The notes: generated by a model not told the origin, from the letters alone. A DNA stretch of 64,000 bases from Mucilaginibacter sp. KACC 22063 (GCF_028736115.1 NZ_CP117877.1:3968001-4032000); one strand, 5' to 3'. Shown: positions 10,107 through 20,179, numbered from the stretch's first letter. A program made the numbers and translations.

Positions 10107-10517
10107 TTTTATAAAAAGAAAGGTGGCTTGCTAAACCGTTTTAGTGAACAGATTTGATGCTTTTCAGAACAACTAATATTTGGCATTTTTAAGCTTATCT
10201 GCAATCACATTTGGCAAAATATAACGCTAAGCTTAAGATTAAAGGTATACGTTTTATTTTAAAAAGAAACTTAACTTTTTAAAATATTTAAAGAAGTTAT
10301 TTGCGTTGTGTAAAATTAATATTACTTTAGGGATCAAGTTTAGTTAAAAAGCATAAGTGAAATTGTGAGAAGGTTTCAGCTTTTTAGCTATGTTCGCTCA
10401 AAAATCTAATAAACGATAATACAATTATGAACAGCTCCTAAAAAGTAAAATCTGATTATTGCGTAAGCATTAAATTTTACCCTACCCAACTATTCAACCC
10501 CCAACAAATCAACTAAA
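10107..10517. other. 411-bp divergent spacer upstream of SusC
   Basis: This spacer separates the leftward GH29 from the rightward SusC/SusD operon and contains no gene that can be supported. It is AT-rich, holds the second copy of the 17-base string shared with the GH20/GH3 spacer (10273-10289), and holds a promoter-like pair at 10310-10340. The ~170 nt between that promoter and the SusC start would form a long untranslated leader. Confidence 0.5.
10310..10340 (+). promoter_or_regulatory. Candidate Bacteroidetes-type promoter for SusC/SusD
   Basis: TTTG at 10310-10313 is followed after 19 nt by TACTTTAG at 10333-10340. This matches the -33 TTTG and -7 TAnnTTTG consensus of Bacteroidetes with one mismatch and accepted spacing. 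It would start transcription roughly 170 nt before the SusC ATG. No experimental support is available here. Confidence 0.4.
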
Positions 10518-13500
10518 ATGAAAGTATTAGACAAACTTTACCCACTGCAAAGCAGGCCTGCAGAAGCCAGACGGGACATGGTAGTCAAGGCAGCATTTGC
10601 CTCGTTCTTATTACTAAGTCTACATGCATCGGCTTCAGTTAAACCTGATTATCAATCAAATAATTTAAAAGCTTATAAAACAGTATCTACTAAGCTACAA
10701 CGCAACGCTCGCGTTACCGGTCATGTCCTTGACGAAAAAGGCCAGCCACTGATCGGTGTTTCTGTAAAAGTTAAAGGCGCTTCAAATGGTGTAGTAACTG
10801 ATGTTAATGGTGATTTTACCTTAAACGTTCCGGATAATGGCACGTTGGTATTCTCATATGTTGGTTATCAAACACAAGAAGTTGCTGTTGGCGGCAGAAG
10901 CACGATACGTGTAAGCATGACTCCTTCGGCTAATAACTTAACTGAAGTGGTTGTAACTGCGTTAGGTATCAAAAAAGACGAGAAAAAATTAGGTTATGCC
11001 GTATCAACAGTAAGCGGCAATGACCTTAACAAAGCAAAAGAATCAAACGTTGCCTTATCATTAGAAGGCCGCGTGGCTGGTTTGAGCGTTGGCGCTTCAA
11101 ACGGCGGCCCTGGTTCATCAGCAAGAGTTTTATTACGTGGCTTAACCAGCTTTACCGCAGGATCACCATTATACGTTATTAACGGTGTACCTATGGACAA
11201 CACACAGCGTGGTGCTTCAGGCGAGTGGGGCGGTGCCGACTACGGTGATGGTATCTCAAACATCAACCCTGATGATATCGAGTCAATGACTGTATTGAAA
11301 GGCCAATCAGCGTCAGCGCTTTACGGTTCACGTGCAGCGAACGGTGTAATCTTGATCACTACCAAATCAGGCAAGAAAAATTCTGCTTTTGGTGTAGAGG
11401 TTAACAGCAACGTTCAATTTGACAAACCTGTTAATAACACAGATTATCAAACCACTTATGGACAAGGTGAAAACGGTGTTAAACCAACAACCGCTGCAGG
11501 TGCATTAGCTTCAGGTAACTTAGCCTGGGGTGCTAAAATGGACGGTTCACAAGTTATTCAGTTTGACGGAAAAAGCTATGCTTATTCTCCGGTAAAAAAC
11601 AACTGGCTTTCATTTTACCGTACAGCGCCAAGCTTTACCAACTCTGTATCTTTATCAGGCGGTGGCGATGGTGGTGCATTCCGCTTATCATTAGCTGATG
11701 CGCGTTTAAATTCAATCGTTCCAAACAGTTATCTTGACAGAAAAACCTTCAACTTTAATGGCAGCCAACAAGTGACCAAAAAATTTGAAGTAACTGTTAT
11801 TGCCAACTATTTAATTGAGAACAGCAAAAACAGATCTGCATTGAGCGATGGCCCGGGCAACCCTAACAACGTACAGTTCTTAGCACCAAACGAAGACCAA
11901 AGCATCCTTGCACCAGGTGTAACAGCAAGTGGCAGAGAGCAAAGCTTTACCAATGACACTTATGTAACTAACCCATATTTCGCAGCTTATAACTTTGTTA
12001 ACAACACGCAAAGAAATCGTTTGATTTCATCATTAGCAGGTAAATACAGCTTTACTAACTGGATTTATGCACAAGCTCGTTTAGGTTATGATAACTCAAA
12101 CGATAGCAGGTTAAACATTGAGCCAACAGGTACTGCATACCGTAATGATAATGGTACGATGAATACCAACACTACGCAAACTACCGAGTTTAACGCAGAC
12201 GGTTTGATCAATGCTAAACATGATCTTGTTAAAGATTTATTGAACTTAGACCTTACTGTTGGTGGTAACATCCGTAAATCAAACTACTACGGTACTTATA
12301 TTAACGGTAACGGTGGTCTTATCATCCCTTACTTCTACAGTATCACCAACTTCCCAAGTCGTAACAGCGGTATTGTTGACGGTGCAAACAAAAAACAAGT
12401 TAACTCTGCATACTATTCAGCAGACTTTGCCATTAAAGACTTCTTAGTATTAAGTACAACTGGCCGTTATGACGCTTATAGCAGTATTTCAAGCAGCGTT
12501 GGCCGCGGTATTTTCTCTCCATCTGTATCAGGCAGCTTTATCTTCTCTGATCTTTGGAAAATGCAAAATGTAGACTTTGGTAAAGTACGTTTATCTTATG
12601 CACAAACCAGCGGTGACCCTGCAGCTTATGCAAACGCAGTTTACTATGGTTTAGCTAACTCAATTAACGGTACACCAGCAGGTACTTTCAGCTCACAACT
12701 ACCTAACTTATTCTTAAAACCATATACTTTAAGAGAGATTGAGGCTGGTTTAGAAATGAAAATGTTTGGTGACAGATTAGGTTTTGACCTTGCTGTATTC
12801 TCAAGAAAAACTAAGAACGAGATCATCAACAGTACTATTGACTGGTCAAGTGGCTATAATAACGCTTACATCGGTACTGGTTCAACTCAAAACAGAGGTG
12901 TCGAAGTGGAAATCCATGGTACTCCGGTTAAATCAGGTACTTTCTCATGGTCTCCATCATTCAACTTTACTTACGTAAAAAACAAAATCCTTCAAACAGA
13001 TCCGGCTACAGAATCAAACATTGGCTTCGGTACTTACCGCCCGCTTAATGCAAACTTAGCATTAGTAGTAGGTTTGGCAGGCCCTCAGATCATGGCTAAT
13101 GATTACGTACGTAACGCACAAGGTCAGATCATTATTGATGCTAATGGTTACCCTGTTAAAGGTGATCTTAAACCAATGGGTTCTACTACACCTAAATTCT
13201 ATGGTGGTTTAAACAACAACTTTACTTACAAAAACTTCAACTTATCATTCCTGGTTGATTACCGTTTTGGATCTAAAGTATTGTCAGCTACTTCTTACTA
13301 CAGTGTATTCCGTGGTTTAAACAAATCAACTTTACCTGGCCGCGAAACTGGTGTAGTTGCAGCTGGTGTACATGCTGATGGTACTCCTAACACTACCAAT
13401 GTTCCTGCAGAACTTTACTATCAGGAGCTTGCACGCAGAATCTCTGCTAACAACGTGTTAAACGGCGACTTCATCAAATTACGTCAGGTTACTTTGGGTT

Positions 13501-13715
13501 ACAACTTGCCAAAATCAATCATTGCACGTAGCCCGTTCGCAGGTGTTAACATTGCATTTGTTGGACGTAACCTTTGGACTATCATGAAGAAATCTGACAA
13601 CATCGATCCGGAATCAGGTTTCTCTAATGACGTAAGATATGCAGGTATCGAAGGTACCAGCTTACCAATGACCAGAACTTTTGGTTTCAATCTTAACTTT
13701 AAACTTAAAAACTAA
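10518..13715 (+). CDS. SusC/RagA-family TonB-linked outer-membrane transporter
   Basis: This 1065-aa protein has an extended N-terminal export region, then a carboxypeptidase-regulatory-like beta-sandwich at about 70-138 (VTGHVLDEKGQPLIGVSVKV). A TonB-box-like segment (EVVVTALG) lies near 142-149. A plug domain with VLLRGLTSFT, PLYVINGVPM and LYGSRAANGVILITTKSG follows, and a long TonB-dependent beta-barrel runs to the C-terminus. Such proteins import oligosaccharides across the outer membrane with their SusD lid, driven by TonB. The SusD partner starts 5 nt downstream. The glycosidases around it suggest glycoprotein-derived glycans as the cargo. Confidence 0.95.
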   Translation: MKVLDKLYPLQSRPAEARRDMVVKAAFASFLLLSLHASASVKPDYQSNNLKAYKTVSTKLQRNARVTGHVLDEKGQPLIGVSVKVKGASNGVVTDVNGDFTLNVPDNGTLVFSYVGYQTQEVAVGGRSTIRVSMTPSANNLTEVVVTALGIKKDEKKLGYAVSTVSGNDLNKAKESNVALSLEGRVAGLSVGASNGGPGSSARVLLRGLTSFTAGSPLYVINGVPMDNTQRGASGEWGGADYGDGISNINPDDIESMTVLKGQSASALYGSRAANGVILITTKSGKKNSAFGVEVNSNVQFDKPVNNTDYQTTYGQGENGVKPTTAAGALASGNLAWGAKMDGSQVIQFDGKSYAYSPVKNNWLSFYRTAPSFTNSVSLSGGGDGGAFRLSLADARLNSIVPNSYLDRKTFNFNGSQQVTKKFEVTVIANYLIENSKNRSALSDGPGNPNNVQFLAPNEDQSILAPGVTASGREQSFTNDTYVTNPYFAAYNFVNNTQRNRLISSLAGKYSFTNWIYAQARLGYDNSNDSRLNIEPTGTAYRNDNGTMNTNTTQTTEFNADGLINAKHDLVKDLLNLDLTVGGNIRKSNYYGTYINGNGGLIIPYFYSITNFPSRNSGIVDGANKKQVNSAYYSADFAIKDFLVLSTTGRYDAYSSISSSVGRGIFSPSVSGSFIFSDLWKMQNVDFGKVRLSYAQTSGDPAAYANAVYYGLANSINGTPAGTFSSQLPNLFLKPYTLREIEAGLEMKMFGDRLGFDLAVFSRKTKNEIINSTIDWSSGYNNAYIGTGSTQNRGVEVEIHGTPVKSGTFSWSPSFNFTYVKNKILQTDPATESNIGFGTYRPLNANLALVVGLAGPQIMANDYVRNAQGQIIIDANGYPVKGDLKPMGSTTPKFYGGLNNNFTYKNFNLSFLVDYRFGSKVLSATSYYSVFRGLNKSTLPGRETGVVAAGVHADGTPNTTNVPAELYYQELARRISANNVLNGDFIKLRQVTLGYNLPKSIIARSPFAGVNIAFVGRNLWTIMKKSDNIDPESGFSNDVRYAGIEGTSLPMTRTFGFNLNFKLKN

Positions 13716-13720
13716 GAGCA

Positions 13721-15313
13721 ATGAAAAAAGGATTAATATATAGTTGCCTTCTTGCTGGTACTGCTTTGGTTGCAGGGTGTACCAAGAATTTCGACAAGGT
13801 AAACACAGACCCTAATAAAACAACCGCTGCAACATTTGTACCGGACTACCTGATGTCTCAGGCGCAATTAACATTCTCGCAAACTGGTTACGATCAGTTA
13901 TTGTTCCAGAGTATGTGGATCCAAGGCCTGGCGTCAACTTTCGACTACTATGGCAACGGTGATAAATATGTACTGAGAGGCAGCGGGACAGGTTACTATA
14001 ACCGTACATGGAACCGCGGATACAGCGCGTTAACTTTGGTTGACGAAATGAAAAACCTGATAAAAGGTAATGCTGCACATAGCAACCTTGACGCATGCGG
14101 TACTATCTTGCGTGTAATGTTTATGCAACGTGTTACCGATTTATACGGCGATGCGCCATATTCACAAGAGGGCCAGGCTAAAAGTGGTGTCACTACACCT
14201 ATTTTTGACAAACAGCAGGACATATATACTGCAATGTTAACCCAGCTTGACGGTGCTATTACTGCTTTAGATGCTACTAAAGACAAACCGGCAGCAGACC
14301 TTTTCTACAAAGGCGATATTTCTGCGTGGAAGAGAATGGCTAACACCTTAATGCTGCGCGTAGCTATGCGTTTAACTAAAGTTGACCCTGCTACTGCACA
14401 AAAATATGCGGAGAAAGCCTATGCTAACGGCACTATGAGCAGTATTGCTGATAACGCACGTGTACAAACTGATAACACCAATGGTAACCCAAGCGATAAC
14501 GCTAATGCTTACCTTGTACCAGACGATTACAGGGAAGTACGTTGGGCTAAAACCCTGATGGATTATCTTCAGGCTAACTCTGATCCGCGTATCTCTGCCA
14601 TTGGCGAAATTGCTATTGGTAACGGTAAAGCCGCTAACCAGGTTCTGGCTGCTGGTGATAACACTGCAAGCTTACAAATTGGTTTACCTAACGGTTATGA
14701 TTTATTAGGTGGTTCTACTGACGTATCTAAAGCACCTGGCTACCCTGGCGCTACACCTGCTGCTTCTGCAACAGACGCTCCTGCTCCGCTTGGTAAATAT
14801 TCACGTCCAAGATTTGCCGTTTATGGTGATAAAAGCGGTGTTAACATGATTCTTACTTATGGTGAATCTGAGTTACTACTTGCTGAAGCTGCTTCAAGAG
14901 GCTGGAACACTGGCGTTGCTGCTGTTCACTTTGCTAATGCTTTAGCTGCCGACATGCAATCGCTTTCACAACTGAACGGCACTCCTGCTGCCAGCGTAAG
15001 TGCAACTGATATTGCTGCATATGTAGCTGCTCACCCATTAGTGCCTACTACTGCATTACAGCAAATCAATACAGAGTACTGGGTGGAAACAACTACTACC
15101 TGGAACTTTAATGAGGCTTATGACAACTGGAGAAGATCTGGTTACCCTGTGTTAACTCCTGTGAAATACTCAGGCCAATACACAGATGGCTCAATCCCTC
15201 GCAGAATGCCTTACCCAATCACCCTTCCTCAAACAAACGGTGCAAACTACTCTGCTGCCGTTTCAAGACAAGGTGCTGATAACTTCCAAACTCGCGTTTG
15301 GTGGGATAAGTAA
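13721..15313 (+). CDS. SusD/RagB-family outer-membrane lipoprotein (SusD-like type 2)
   Basis: This 530-aa lipoprotein has the lipobox LVAGC with the acylated cysteine at position 20. The sequence after it (NFDKVNTDPNKTT, YLMSQAQL) and the C-terminal TEYWVETTTTWNFNEAYDNW are typical of the SusD-like branch that pairs with long SusC proteins. SusD forms the surface lid that binds the glycan and delivers it to SusC. It is 5 nt downstream of SusC and followed by a strong terminator, so the pair forms its own two-gene transcript. Confidence 0.93.
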   Translation: MKKGLIYSCLLAGTALVAGCTKNFDKVNTDPNKTTAATFVPDYLMSQAQLTFSQTGYDQLLFQSMWIQGLASTFDYYGNGDKYVLRGSGTGYYNRTWNRGYSALTLVDEMKNLIKGNAAHSNLDACGTILRVMFMQRVTDLYGDAPYSQEGQAKSGVTTPIFDKQQDIYTAMLTQLDGAITALDATKDKPAADLFYKGDISAWKRMANTLMLRVAMRLTKVDPATAQKYAEKAYANGTMSSIADNARVQTDNTNGNPSDNANAYLVPDDYREVRWAKTLMDYLQANSDPRISAIGEIAIGNGKAANQVLAAGDNTASLQIGLPNGYDLLGGSTDVSKAPGYPGATPAASATDAPAPLGKYSRPRFAVYGDKSGVNMILTYGESELLLAEAASRGWNTGVAAVHFANALAADMQSLSQLNGTPAASVSATDIAAYVAAHPLVPTTALQQINTEYWVETTTTWNFNEAYDNWRRSGYPVLTPVKYSGQYTDGSIPRRMPYPITLPQTNGANYSAAVSRQGADNFQTRVWWDK

Positions 15314-15329
15314 TAAGTATTACCATTTT

Positions 15330-15365
15330 AAAAAGAAGAGAGGCAATTGTCTCTCTTCTTTTTTT
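15330..15365 (+). terminator. Intrinsic terminator after SusC/SusD
   Basis: A perfect 13-bp stem (15330-15342 with 15351-15363) encloses an 8-nt loop and runs into a T-tract. It separates the SusCD transcript from the FG-GAP gene that starts at 15400. Confidence 0.85.
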
Positions 15366-15399
15366 ATTACCTTTAACTGAGGTTTAATTGTATTAAGCC

Positions 15400-18300
15400 A
15401 TGCGTGTTCCCCCTAATAAACTTTGCTCCCTCCTGATTTACCTGTTGGTTTCGCCGCTGATGATTTTAAGCAGCAAAGCCCAGCAACCTCTTTTTAAAAC
15501 CCTTAGCTCGCAGCAAACCAATATTCATTTCTCGAATAATATTAACGAGACCGAAAATTTGAATATACTCTCTTACGAATATTTTTACAATGGCGGCGGC
15601 GTAGCGGTAGGTGATATTAATAACGATGGCCTTGAAGATATTTACTTTACAGGCAACATGGTTCCCAACAAGCTTTATCTCAACCTTGGGAACATGAAAT
15701 TTAAAGACATCACAAAGTCTGCCGGTAAAGGACTTGAAGGCAAGCCCGGATGGAAAACCGGTGTTACCATGGCCGATGTAAACGGCGATGGTTTTATAGA
15801 TATTTATGTTTGCTACTCCGGCAAAACAGATCCGGACAATCGCCGTAACCAGCTCTTTATCAATAACGGCAACGGCACTTTTACCGAAAAAGCCAAAGAA
15901 TACGGATTAGATGATCCGGGATACAGCACACAGGCTGCCTTTTTTGACTTTGACAATGACGGCGATCTAGACATGATGCTGCTGAACCATAACGTTAAAA
16001 AAATTGATAATATGGAGCTGGCCAACTACCGTAACCAAACGGATCAATACGCCAGCAACAAACTATTTAGAAACGACAACAACCACTTTACAGATATATC
16101 CAAACAGGCCGGAATTATACAAAACCCGCTTACGTTTGGGCTGGGTATTGCCATAGCCGATGTTAACAAAGATGGCTGGCAGGATATTTACGTTACCAAC
16201 GATTATAACGAGCCTGACTATTTATACATCAACAACCATGACGGTACCTTTACAGAATCTTCCCAGAAGTACTTCAGGCATATGTCGCATTTCTCTATGG
16301 GGGTTGACATTGCCGATATTAACAATGATGGTTTGCCGGATGTATTGTCGCTCGACATGCTTCCGCCTGATAATCATCGCCAGAAATCATTACAGCTGGA
16401 AGAAAATTACGAGGCTTTTGAGTTGATGCAAAACCAGGGCCTTTATAAGCAGTATATGCGTAATATGCTGCAATTAAATAATGGTGATAATACTTTCAGT
16501 GAGATTGGCCAGTTGGCAGGCGTAGCTGCAACGGATTGGAGTTGGTGCCCGTTAATTGCCGATTTTGACAACGATGGCTACAAAGATATCTTCATTTCCA
16601 ACGGTTACTTCAGGGATTACACCAATAAGGATTTCTTACGTTATTGGGGTGATTATAAGATCAAAAAGGCAATGGCGCGCGAGCCGTTCCAGCTTATGGA
16701 TCTGGTTATGGCCATGCCATCTACCAAATTGCCGAATTATATCTTTAAAAATAATGGCAACCTTACTTTCTCTAATAAACAAACAGATTGGGGGATTGAT
16801 AACGCGGCTGTATCAGGCGGCGCTACGTATGCCGATTTAGATAATGATGGTGACCTTGACCTTATCGTCAATAATATTGACGAAGAGCCTTCGATCTATC
16901 AGAACATGAGCCGTGAGAACAACAACAGTTCTTTCATCAGTGTTCAACTCAAAGGGAAAGACAAAAACCCTTATGCACTTGGCGCCAAGGTCTATCTTAA
17001 TAACCAAGGAAAACAACAGTACCAGGAGGTAAATGGTACGCGTGGCTATCTGTGCAGTACGTCTACGGTGTTAAACTTTGGTTTAGGCAATCAAAAATCT
17101 ATCGACTCAATATTGGTGATCTGGCCCGACCAGAAAAAGCAGATATTAAAAGATGTAAAAGCCAACCAAAGGCTGGTGATAGATTATCATCCGGAAGGAA
17201 CTTATCAGTCAGCTTTAACAAAAACAGCTACCATATTTACTAAAATCCAGCCACCTATTGCTTATAAACCGCAGGAAAATATCATCAATGATTTCAAAAG
17301 GCAATTGCTGATGCTGTTTATGTATTCAAAGGTTTCACCGGTTATCGTACAGGCTGATGTAAACAAAGACGGACTTGAAGACCTGTTTGTATCAGGAGAT
17401 AGCGAATCTCCTGGCAGGATTTACACTCAACAAAAAGACGGAACTTTCCAGTTTTTTGAATTACCGGGCGGCAAGCAAACATCAACTAATGCAGCTGCAT
17501 TATTTTTTGATGCCAATGGTGATGGCTATCCCGACCTGTATTTAGCCAAAGGTGGTTGCGCACTTTATGAAAGCAATACCGCCGATCTGCAAGACCAGCT
17601 TTATATCAACAACGGCAAAGGCTACTTTAACCTGGCGCCTCCCCTGCCATCGGTAAATGCCAGCAGTAAATCATGCGTGCGCGCCTGTGATGTTGATGGT
17701 GATGGCGACCTCGACCTCTTTGTTGGAGGAAGGGTAATTCCCGGCCAGTATCCATTAGCCCCTAAAAGTTACTTGCTGCTCAATAATGGCAAAGGCAGTT
17801 TTACAATTGCAGATGCGCCATTCTCAAATGCAGGTATGATTACCGATGCGCAATGGGCAGATGTAAATAAAGATGGCCGCAAGGACCTGATCCTGTGCGG
17901 TGAGATGATGCCTATTAAAGTTTATATCAATACTACACAGGGTTTTGCTGATCAAAGCGCCCAATACTTTGACCAGGCTCAAAGCGGTTTATGGTTTACC
18001 TTAAATGTTACAGATGTTGACGGCGACGGCAACCCGGACATTGTAGCCGGAAACATGGGGCTTAACTCTCCTATCCGTGCGTCTGCACAAGAACCTGCTG
18101 AACTTTACTTTGCCGACTTTGACAACAACGGCTCTATTGATCCTTTCTTTAACTTTTATGTGCAAGGCAGCAGCTACCCATTTGTAAGCCGCGATGAACT
18201 AAACGATCAGATATACCCGATGCGCAGAAAATTCGGTTCATATAAAGCGTATGCAGATGTTTCTATGAAGGACATCTTCAATCCTGAAGAACTGGGCAAA

Positions 18301-18687
18301 GCAGGAAAACTAACAGCAAATACCATTAAAACGAGTTGCTTTATAATGCGCAACAATAAATTTCAGGAAGTGGCATTACCAATGCAGGCGCAATTTTCTG
18401 TAGTGACACAGGTTTTAGCAAAAGACTTTAACCACGATGGCAAAACTGATTTGCTATTGTTAGGCAATCACAGCGACAACCGTTTAAAGTTAGGCAGCAC
18501 CGATGCCAATTACGGATGTTTACTAACTGGTGACGGCAAAGGCAACTACACTTACATGGGCCAGCCTGCCAGTGGATTATCTATAACAGGCGATGTAAAA
18601 TCAGCCACTGAAATAAAAATTAAAGGAAGCAAATACCTTGTAATAGGCATTGCTAACGAACCATTACAATTTTACAAAGAGAACTAA
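15400..18687 (+). CDS. FG-GAP/VCBS repeat protein with ASPIC/UnbV-type domain (CRTAC1-like)
   Basis: This 1095-aa protein carries a signal peptide (cleavage near SSKAQ) and two blocks of beta-propeller FG-GAP repeats. Their calcium-binding loops follow the D-x-[ND]-x-D-G pattern, for example DINNDGLEDI, DVNGDGFIDI, DLDNDGDLDL, DVDGDGDLDL and DFNHDGKTDL. Between the blocks (about 510-590) is an ASPIC/UnbV-like segment (ALGAKVYLNNQGK, QEVNGTRGY). The fold suggests extracellular binding, possibly of glycan or protein; no catalytic residue is evident. Its stop overlaps the ATG of the haloperoxidase-like gene by one base, so the two are translationally coupled. It follows the SusCD terminator, so it is a separate transcript from them. 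Confidence 0.88.
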   Translation: MRVPPNKLCSLLIYLLVSPLMILSSKAQQPLFKTLSSQQTNIHFSNNINETENLNILSYEYFYNGGGVAVGDINNDGLEDIYFTGNMVPNKLYLNLGNMKFKDITKSAGKGLEGKPGWKTGVTMADVNGDGFIDIYVCYSGKTDPDNRRNQLFINNGNGTFTEKAKEYGLDDPGYSTQAAFFDFDNDGDLDMMLLNHNVKKIDNMELANYRNQTDQYASNKLFRNDNNHFTDISKQAGIIQNPLTFGLGIAIADVNKDGWQDIYVTNDYNEPDYLYINNHDGTFTESSQKYFRHMSHFSMGVDIADINNDGLPDVLSLDMLPPDNHRQKSLQLEENYEAFELMQNQGLYKQYMRNMLQLNNGDNTFSEIGQLAGVAATDWSWCPLIADFDNDGYKDIFISNGYFRDYTNKDFLRYWGDYKIKKAMAREPFQLMDLVMAMPSTKLPNYIFKNNGNLTFSNKQTDWGIDNAAVSGGATYADLDNDGDLDLIVNNIDEEPSIYQNMSRENNNSSFISVQLKGKDKNPYALGAKVYLNNQGKQQYQEVNGTRGYLCSTSTVLNFGLGNQKSIDSILVIWPDQKKQILKDVKANQRLVIDYHPEGTYQSALTKTATIFTKIQPPIAYKPQENIINDFKRQLLMLFMYSKVSPVIVQADVNKDGLEDLFVSGDSESPGRIYTQQKDGTFQFFELPGGKQTSTNAAALFFDANGDGYPDLYLAKGGCALYESNTADLQDQLYINNGKGYFNLAPPLPSVNASSKSCVRACDVDGDGDLDLFVGGRVIPGQYPLAPKSYLLLNNGKGSFTIADAPFSNAGMITDAQWADVNKDGRKDLILCGEMMPIKVYINTTQGFADQSAQYFDQAQSGLWFTLNVTDVDGDGNPDIVAGNMGLNSPIRASAQEPAELYFADFDNNGSIDPFFNFYVQGSSYPFVSRDELNDQIYPMRRKFGSYKAYADVSMKDIFNPEELGKAGKLTANTIKTSCFIMRNNKFQEVALPMQAQFSVVTQVLAKDFNHDGKTDLLLLGNHSDNRLKLGSTDANYGCLLTGDGKGNYTYMGQPASGLSITGDVKSATEIKIKGSKYLVIGIANEPLQFYKEN

Positions 18688-20012
18688 TGAAAAGATTAGT
18701 CTTACTATTTATATCCTGCTTATCATTTACAGCATCATTTGCCGGCAAAAAGCAAGTACCAGCTTATTTGGAACTTCAACAGCCTGTAAATGCCATTAAT
18801 CTGGTAATGATTCATGATGTGATTAGCCCACCGGTTGCGGCACGCTACTATGCTTATGCCATGTTAAGTGCCTACCAACTTGTTGCCAAAAACGACAAGG
18901 AGATGGTGAAACCGGCAGCATTTATTAAAAGCTTTCCTGAAATAAAACCACCGGCAGTAAAAAGCTATGACCACCGGATAGCGGCAGTGTACGCCATATA
19001 TGAAACTGCCAAGAATATGCTGCCTTCGGGTTTTATGCTGCAGGACGACGAAAATGCATTCACAAAGCAACTGCTTAAAAACAAGATCAAGCAGCAGGAT
19101 ATAGACAACGCCTTACAGGCTGCGGTTAATGTATCGTCTCAAATTATAGGGTTTTCAAAAATTGACAACTACAGCAAGCTAAGTGCAAAGCTTAGATATA
19201 CGCCTAAGAAAGGCGAGCAGTACTGGTATCCTACCCCGCCTGCATATATGGAAGCTGTGGAACCGCATTGGAACTCCATAAGGCCACTGATTGCCGACTC
19301 TGCCGGCCAGTTTAAACCAAAGCCGCCTGTTGAATTTAGCAAAGATACCACCAGCCGCTTTTATGCATTGGCAAAGGAGGTAATTAACGTCTCGGCAAAT
19401 CTTACACCCGAGCAAACCAACATCGCCGATTTTTGGGACTGCAACCCTTTTGCAGTGACTACATCCGGCCACATGGCTATCGGTTTTAAAAAAATCAGCC
19501 CGGGAGGCCACTGGATGAACATAGGTACTTTAGCTGTTAAGCAGGCTAACCTTAATTTTGACCAGTCGGTATTGGTCATTACCTCTGAAGCAATTACCAT
19601 GATGGATGCTTTTATCTGTTGCTGGGACGAAAAATACCTGGTTAACCGCATACGCCCTGAGACTTATATCAACAGGTATATGGATATTACCTGGAAACCG
19701 CATTTACAAACCCCGCCATTCCCGGAATATACCAGCGGGCATGCCATCGTATCCAATTCATGCGCTACGGTGCTGACCTTTTTACTTGGTGATCATTTCG
19801 CGTATACAGACGATACAGAGGTTCCTTTTGGTGTAGGCCCCAGATCATTCACTTCATTTATGCAGGCCGCATCAGAGGCTTCGGTATCCCGCCTCTATGG
19901 TGGCATCCACTATCGTGATAGTATCGACGAAGGCAATAAGCAGGGCGTTGCCGCCGGAAATTATATTGTGGCGAGGTTAAAGCAAGCCGGCGTGAAGCCG
20001 GTCGTTAATTGA
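18687..20012 (+). CDS. Vanadium-dependent haloperoxidase-like / PAP2-superfamily exported protein
   Basis: This 441-aa protein has a signal peptide (cleavage near SFAG). The C-terminal half carries the vanadate/phosphate pocket shared by vanadium haloperoxidases and PAP2 phosphatases: Lys316 and Arg323 in KYLVNRIRPETY, Ser350-Gly351-His352 in EYTSGHAI, and Arg402/His408 in SRLYGGIHYRDSID. His352 and His408 sit at the places of the acid-base and vanadate-ligand histidines. The long all-helical N-terminal part and lack of membrane segments favour the haloperoxidase-like branch over integral-membrane PAP2 enzymes. Peroxidase or phosphatase activity cannot be separated by sequence. The overlap TAATG with the upstream FG-GAP gene implies paired expression. 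Confidence 0.85.
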   Translation: MKRLVLLFISCLSFTASFAGKKQVPAYLELQQPVNAINLVMIHDVISPPVAARYYAYAMLSAYQLVAKNDKEMVKPAAFIKSFPEIKPPAVKSYDHRIAAVYAIYETAKNMLPSGFMLQDDENAFTKQLLKNKIKQQDIDNALQAAVNVSSQIIGFSKIDNYSKLSAKLRYTPKKGEQYWYPTPPAYMEAVEPHWNSIRPLIADSAGQFKPKPPVEFSKDTTSRFYALAKEVINVSANLTPEQTNIADFWDCNPFAVTTSGHMAIGFKKISPGGHWMNIGTLAVKQANLNFDQSVLVITSEAITMMDAFICCWDEKYLVNRIRPETYINRYMDITWKPHLQTPPFPEYTSGHAIVSNSCATVLTFLLGDHFAYTDDTEVPFGVGPRSFTSFMQAASEASVSRLYGGIHYRDSIDEGNKQGVAAGNYIVARLKQAGVKPVVN

Positions 20013-20034
20013 TCTGATATAAATATTATAAAGC

Positions 20035-20070
20035 AAAAAAGTCCGGAGGTTTTACCTGCCGGACTTTTTT
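20035..20070 (+). terminator. Intrinsic terminator after haloperoxidase-like gene
   Basis: A stem with arms aaaaaagtccgg (20035-20046) and ccggactttttt (20059-20070) encloses a further short aggt/acct pairing. The A-run and T-run make it usable from both directions. Confidence 0.82.
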
Positions 20071-20121
20071 ATGGAATCGAATGCTATTTATATTTTGATT
20101 AGGATTTCTTACCTATTGCTA

Positions 20122-20157
20122 AGTCTCTCTCCTTTGGAGAGGATTGAGGTGAGGCAG
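20122..20157. repeat. Short intergenic palindromic repeat remnant
   Basis: The sequence contains tctcctttggaga (a 5-bp inverted repeat with a 3-base loop) followed by ggattgaggtgaggc. Near-identical strings of the form ctcctttggagagggttggggtgaggc are familiar to me from intergenic regions of many Bacteroidetes genomes. Only one copy lies in this window, so repeat status rests on prior knowledge. Confidence 0.45.
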
Positions 20158-20179
20158 TAGCCATTTAGTTTTATTTATC

